From the NCBI RefSeq assembly GCF_009741445.1, contig NZ_CP046507.1, forward strand, positions 1,426,001 through 1,490,000: DNA of 64,000 nt, read 5' to 3'. The stretch comes from Mycobacterium avium subsp. avium. Lineage in GTDB: Bacteria > Actinomycetota > Actinomycetes > Mycobacteriales > Mycobacteriaceae. Made by a program: the position numbers and the translations under genes. Within the stretch, counting starts at the first letter, position 1. Each line of letters begins with the position of its first letter. The notes below the pieces were generated by a model that saw only the letters and a program-made list of their open reading frames with translations, did no database searches and had not been told where the DNA came from. Shown piece after piece: positions 40,340 through 64,000 of the stretch.

Positions 40340-41464
40340 GGGCGCAGCTCTACCCGCGGGTGTCGGGCTCTAAACGCCGGCCTTCGCGCGCCGGGGTGCC
40401 GCGGTGATGGTCGAGCAAAGCGAACCTATGCACCGCCTGTGAACGACGAATTGTGCTTGCGTGCAACGGTTTCAGACACCGCCTCCGATCGGCGCCCGGG
40501 CAGGTGAGGCGCCGGATCCGGGGCCGACGACCCAGTCGGTCACGGGGGCGCCGTGAAGCGGTTGGACCACGCGCGCCGGTGACCGGCCGGCGAACGCCCG
40601 ATGAGTCCGAGGTCCGTGAGATCAATCACAAACAATCGGTGTGATTCCCGGGGCGGGCGGCCACGGCGGACATCGGCGGGTCCAGGCGGGCTCCCGCTGC
40701 GCCCACGGCCCCGTCAGCTACGACCGACCGGGCGCGCCGGCGCCGGGCAACGATGATCTCGCCGGCGACACAGCAACATCCGTACGTTTTCCCATGGTAC
40801 GGCAGGGATTCGGCGCGACGGGCGGCATGCGGCGCCCACCGGACGGCGCCGGCTTAAAGGGCTGTTAAGGTCGCGTTCATGCCGCAGGCGCGGTCGCCAA
40901 TTCGCCGGCCCCGCAGCGTGTCGGGCCGATGACCGGCTGAGACGGGCGCCGGCGGGCAAACCCCGCCGCCGCGGCCGGCGAGGTGGCGCATCTGAGCGCG
41001 GGCAAACCGCGTCGGCGACCGCCGGCGACCCGGCCGCAAAAGCCGGTGGCGGCGGGAGCGGCCGGGCAAAAAGGCGTTTTGCTCAGTGCCGCACACGAGT
41101 CGAACAGTAGAATCGCCGCGGATCGGTTATGTAGGAACGGAATTCATATGTTTTGCACAGCATCGGTTGGGTATCCGCCGGCCAAGGATCGCGGCGTCGA
41201 CAGTCGTAATGCCGGTTCAACGGGGATGCACCGCCCGGCGAACGGCGGGTGTCGACGCAGGGCCGGAATCGGCGCCGCCGCGTCACGGTGCCGGATCCTG
41301 GCGACCAGGCTCACCTTCGCCGGTGTCCAGCCGGTGAGCTGGTTGACGTGGCGGCCCGGCCCGACGGACTGAATCCTTATGCGCCGCAACGGCGTTCATG
41401 CCACACGCGGTGCGACGGTGGTAAATCTGGAATCAGGTCTCGGTGCAAAGGGGGGTCCATCACC
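40340..41464. other. 1.1-kb divergent intergenic region between the Gap gene and mbtH-NRPS
   Basis: No supported gene. Short open frames exist, but none has an RBS and coding character together. The region probably holds promoters for both the Gap gene and the mbtH-NRPS operon. It contains the inverted repeat at 40624-40646 and a locally AT-richer stretch around 41100-41160 (GAATTCATATGTTTTGCACAG). The unusual length for this compact genome suggests a long regulatory or leader region. Confidence 0.6.
40624..40646. promoter_or_regulatory. Inverted repeat AATCACA-N9-TGTGATT
   Basis: Perfect 7-bp arms separated by 9 bp, about 285 bp upstream of the Gap start and 820 bp upstream of mbtH. The half-site sequence TGTGA is shared with CRP-family operators but the arms are in the opposite order and the spacing differs, so it is probably the site of another dimeric regulator or a hairpin. 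Confidence 0.45.
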
Positions 41465-41683
41465 ATGCAGCTCAATCCGTTCGACGACGACGGCGGCCGA
41501 TTTTTCGTCTTGGTCAATAACGAAGAACAACACAGTCTTTGGCCAACGTTTGCCGACATTCCCCCGGGTTGGCGGGTAGTTTTCGGGGAAGCCGACCGCA
41601 CCGCATGCCTGCAGTACATCGAAGAGAGCTGGCCCGATATCCGGGCGAAAAGTCTGCGCGACACGCTGAGCGCCGGTTTGTGA
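41465..41683 (+). CDS. MbtH-like protein (NRPS adenylation activator)
   Basis: 72 residues with the full MbtH signature: NNEEQHSLWPTF, IPPGWRVVFG and CLQYIEESWPDIRAKSL. The three conserved Trp positions are present; the usual Pro in the final DxRPxSL motif is Ala here. MbtH proteins bind the N-terminal A subdomain and are needed for folding or activity of many A domains. ATG 41465 is preceded by AAAGGGGGG 9 nt upstream. It ends 56 bp before the NRPS start, so the two are cotranscribed and this protein most likely serves the NRPS. Confidence 0.95.
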   Translation: MQLNPFDDDGGRFFVLVNNEEQHSLWPTFADIPPGWRVVFGEADRTACLQYIEESWPDIRAKSLRDTLSAGL

Positions 41684-41739
41684 TGCGCCGACGGCTGTCG
41701 GTATGAAGGGTTGCGGGGTCGAGCTCTGGGGGTCAATTA

Positions 41740-63321
<21,582 letters not shown>

Positions 63322-63664
63322 TCGTGGAGGTCACTTTGCCAGCGGTCTATTTTGGGGTGGAGATTGCGAACAATCTGCAAAGCATGAGCAGTCCGGTTGA
63401 GATGTGGATCAAGTTCGTGGTGCTGAACCTGTTGTGGTGCACCATGCCATTTGTCACCTATTTCTGGGGCGTGCACAGGTTGGCTCGGCAGGATCTTGCG
63501 GTCAAGTTTTAGCTTGCTTGACGGTGCGAATCGCCCGCGATGGACGTGGGGCGGAGGACGATGCGCGACCACGATGATCGGTCAGGACTCAAGTTCGAAG
63601 ACCGAGGTGCGCAGCAACTGAGCGGCGATCCGAACAGCTGACTCGAAGGAAGCGCGCAGGCCCG

Positions 63665-64000
63665 CTACGGCCCGTCGTCGTCGTCCTCACCCTGTAGGAG
63701 TTTTTCGGGGTGGTGGAAGGTGTTGGTGCGGGGTTGGTTTCGGTCTAGGTGGGGTGGTGGGAGCCATTGGGTTTCGCCGCGTGTGTTTTTGTGGGTGGTC
63801 CAGGCGCCGGGTTGGAGCAGGCGGTGGTGGGGTCCGCAGGCGAAGGTCAGGTCGTTGATGTTGGTGGTGTGGCAGGTGGCGTAGTCGGTGCAGTGGTGCA
63901 CTTCGCTGTAGTAGCCGGGGACGGTGCAGCCGGGGGCGGTGCAGCCGCGGTCTTTGGCGTATAACACGATGCGCTGTGCGGGGGAGGCCAGGCGTTTGGT
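63665..64000 (-). CDS. 13E12-type DUF222/HNH endonuclease domain protein, 3' part
   Basis: 111 codons from the right edge to TAG at 63665; the 5' part, including DUF222, is beyond the window. [20 protein letters not shown] leads into the HNH core: [20 protein letters not shown], then [17 protein letters not shown]. The two Cys pairs and His residues of the zinc-finger HNH fold are intact. The tail is acidic ([11 protein letters not shown]). This is the mycobacterial REP13E12 family, present in many copies and used as a phage attachment site in M. tuberculosis. A GTG inside the fragment is not the real start. Confidence 0.9.
   Translation of the reverse strand, partial: TKRLASPAQRIVLYAKDRGCTAPGCTVPGYYSEVHHCTDYATCHTTNINDLTFACGPHHRLLQPGAWTTHKNTRGETQWLPPPHLDRNQPRTNTFHHPEKLLQGEDDDDGP

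Noticed and set aside
40641..41372. Several short ORFs between the Gap gene and mbtH
   Set aside because: No RBS, no recognisable motifs, Arg/Pro-rich composition typical of noncoding high-GC DNA.

Overview
The window is high-GC actinobacterial DNA with dense, overlapping genes and many GTG starts. Gene order across 11-38 kb matches the Mycobacterium tuberculosis Rv1683-Rv1713 segment: bifunctional lipase/acyl-CoA synthetase, Trm112-like, TetR/ABC, mpg, tyrS, tlyA, nadK, recN, steA, mctB, pyrG, nudix, xerD, COMT, parA-scpA-scpB-rluB-cmk-der. An IS900-like insertion sequence and a very large lipopeptide-type NRPS just after this block point to a slow-growing Mycobacterium, most likely of the M. 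avium complex. This assignment rests on recalled synteny and family knowledge, since no search could be run.

Layout. (1) 1-8.7 kb, minus strand: a partial ABC-F ATPase, a PAS-ANTAR regulator, then a tightly packed operon (membrane protein, gluconate-dehydrogenase-subunit-3-like protein, GMC oxidoreductase, GH15 glycosidase, SDR, enolase-superfamily enzyme) that looks like a sugar or polyol oxidation module. Its first gene is frameshifted, and an IS900-like element sits in its ribosome-binding region. (2) 8.7-10.2 kb: the IS110/IS900-family element with an antisense ORF running its whole length. (3) 10.6-38.0 kb: mostly conserved mycobacterial core (lipid metabolism, an ABC exporter with a TetR regulator and nested operator-like palindromes, an unusual second ammonium transporter, translation, DNA repair, nucleotide, copper, cell-division and chromosome-segregation genes). 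(4) 38.2 kb: tRNA-Pro(GGG), where core synteny with M. tuberculosis ends. (5) 38.3-63.2 kb: accessory block with small membrane proteins, a Gap-family lipid exporter, an MbtH-like protein and a 7.2-kilo-residue NRPS. (6) 63.2-64 kb: a breakpoint, a membrane-protein remnant of lower GC, and the 3' part of a 13E12-type DUF222/HNH gene.

The most interesting system is the NRPS locus. Domain order is Cstart-A-T-E / C-A-NMT-T / C-A-T / C-A-T / C-A-T-E / C-A(truncated). The first four modules fit the D-Phe, N-Me-Val, Ile, Phe order remembered for the M. avium subsp. paratuberculosis lipopentapeptide, but module 5 carries an extra epimerase and leads into a sixth module. That sixth adenylation domain is cut just before its core A3 motif and joined to unrelated membrane-protein sequence, with no thiolation or release domain. 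Either this strain has a broken or remodelled lipopeptide synthetase, or the assembly has a false join.

How the genes could work together: MbtH supports adenylation, the starter C domain acylates residue 1, the NRPS builds an acylated peptide with D and N-methyl residues, and the divergent Gap protein would help move the lipopeptide to the cell surface.
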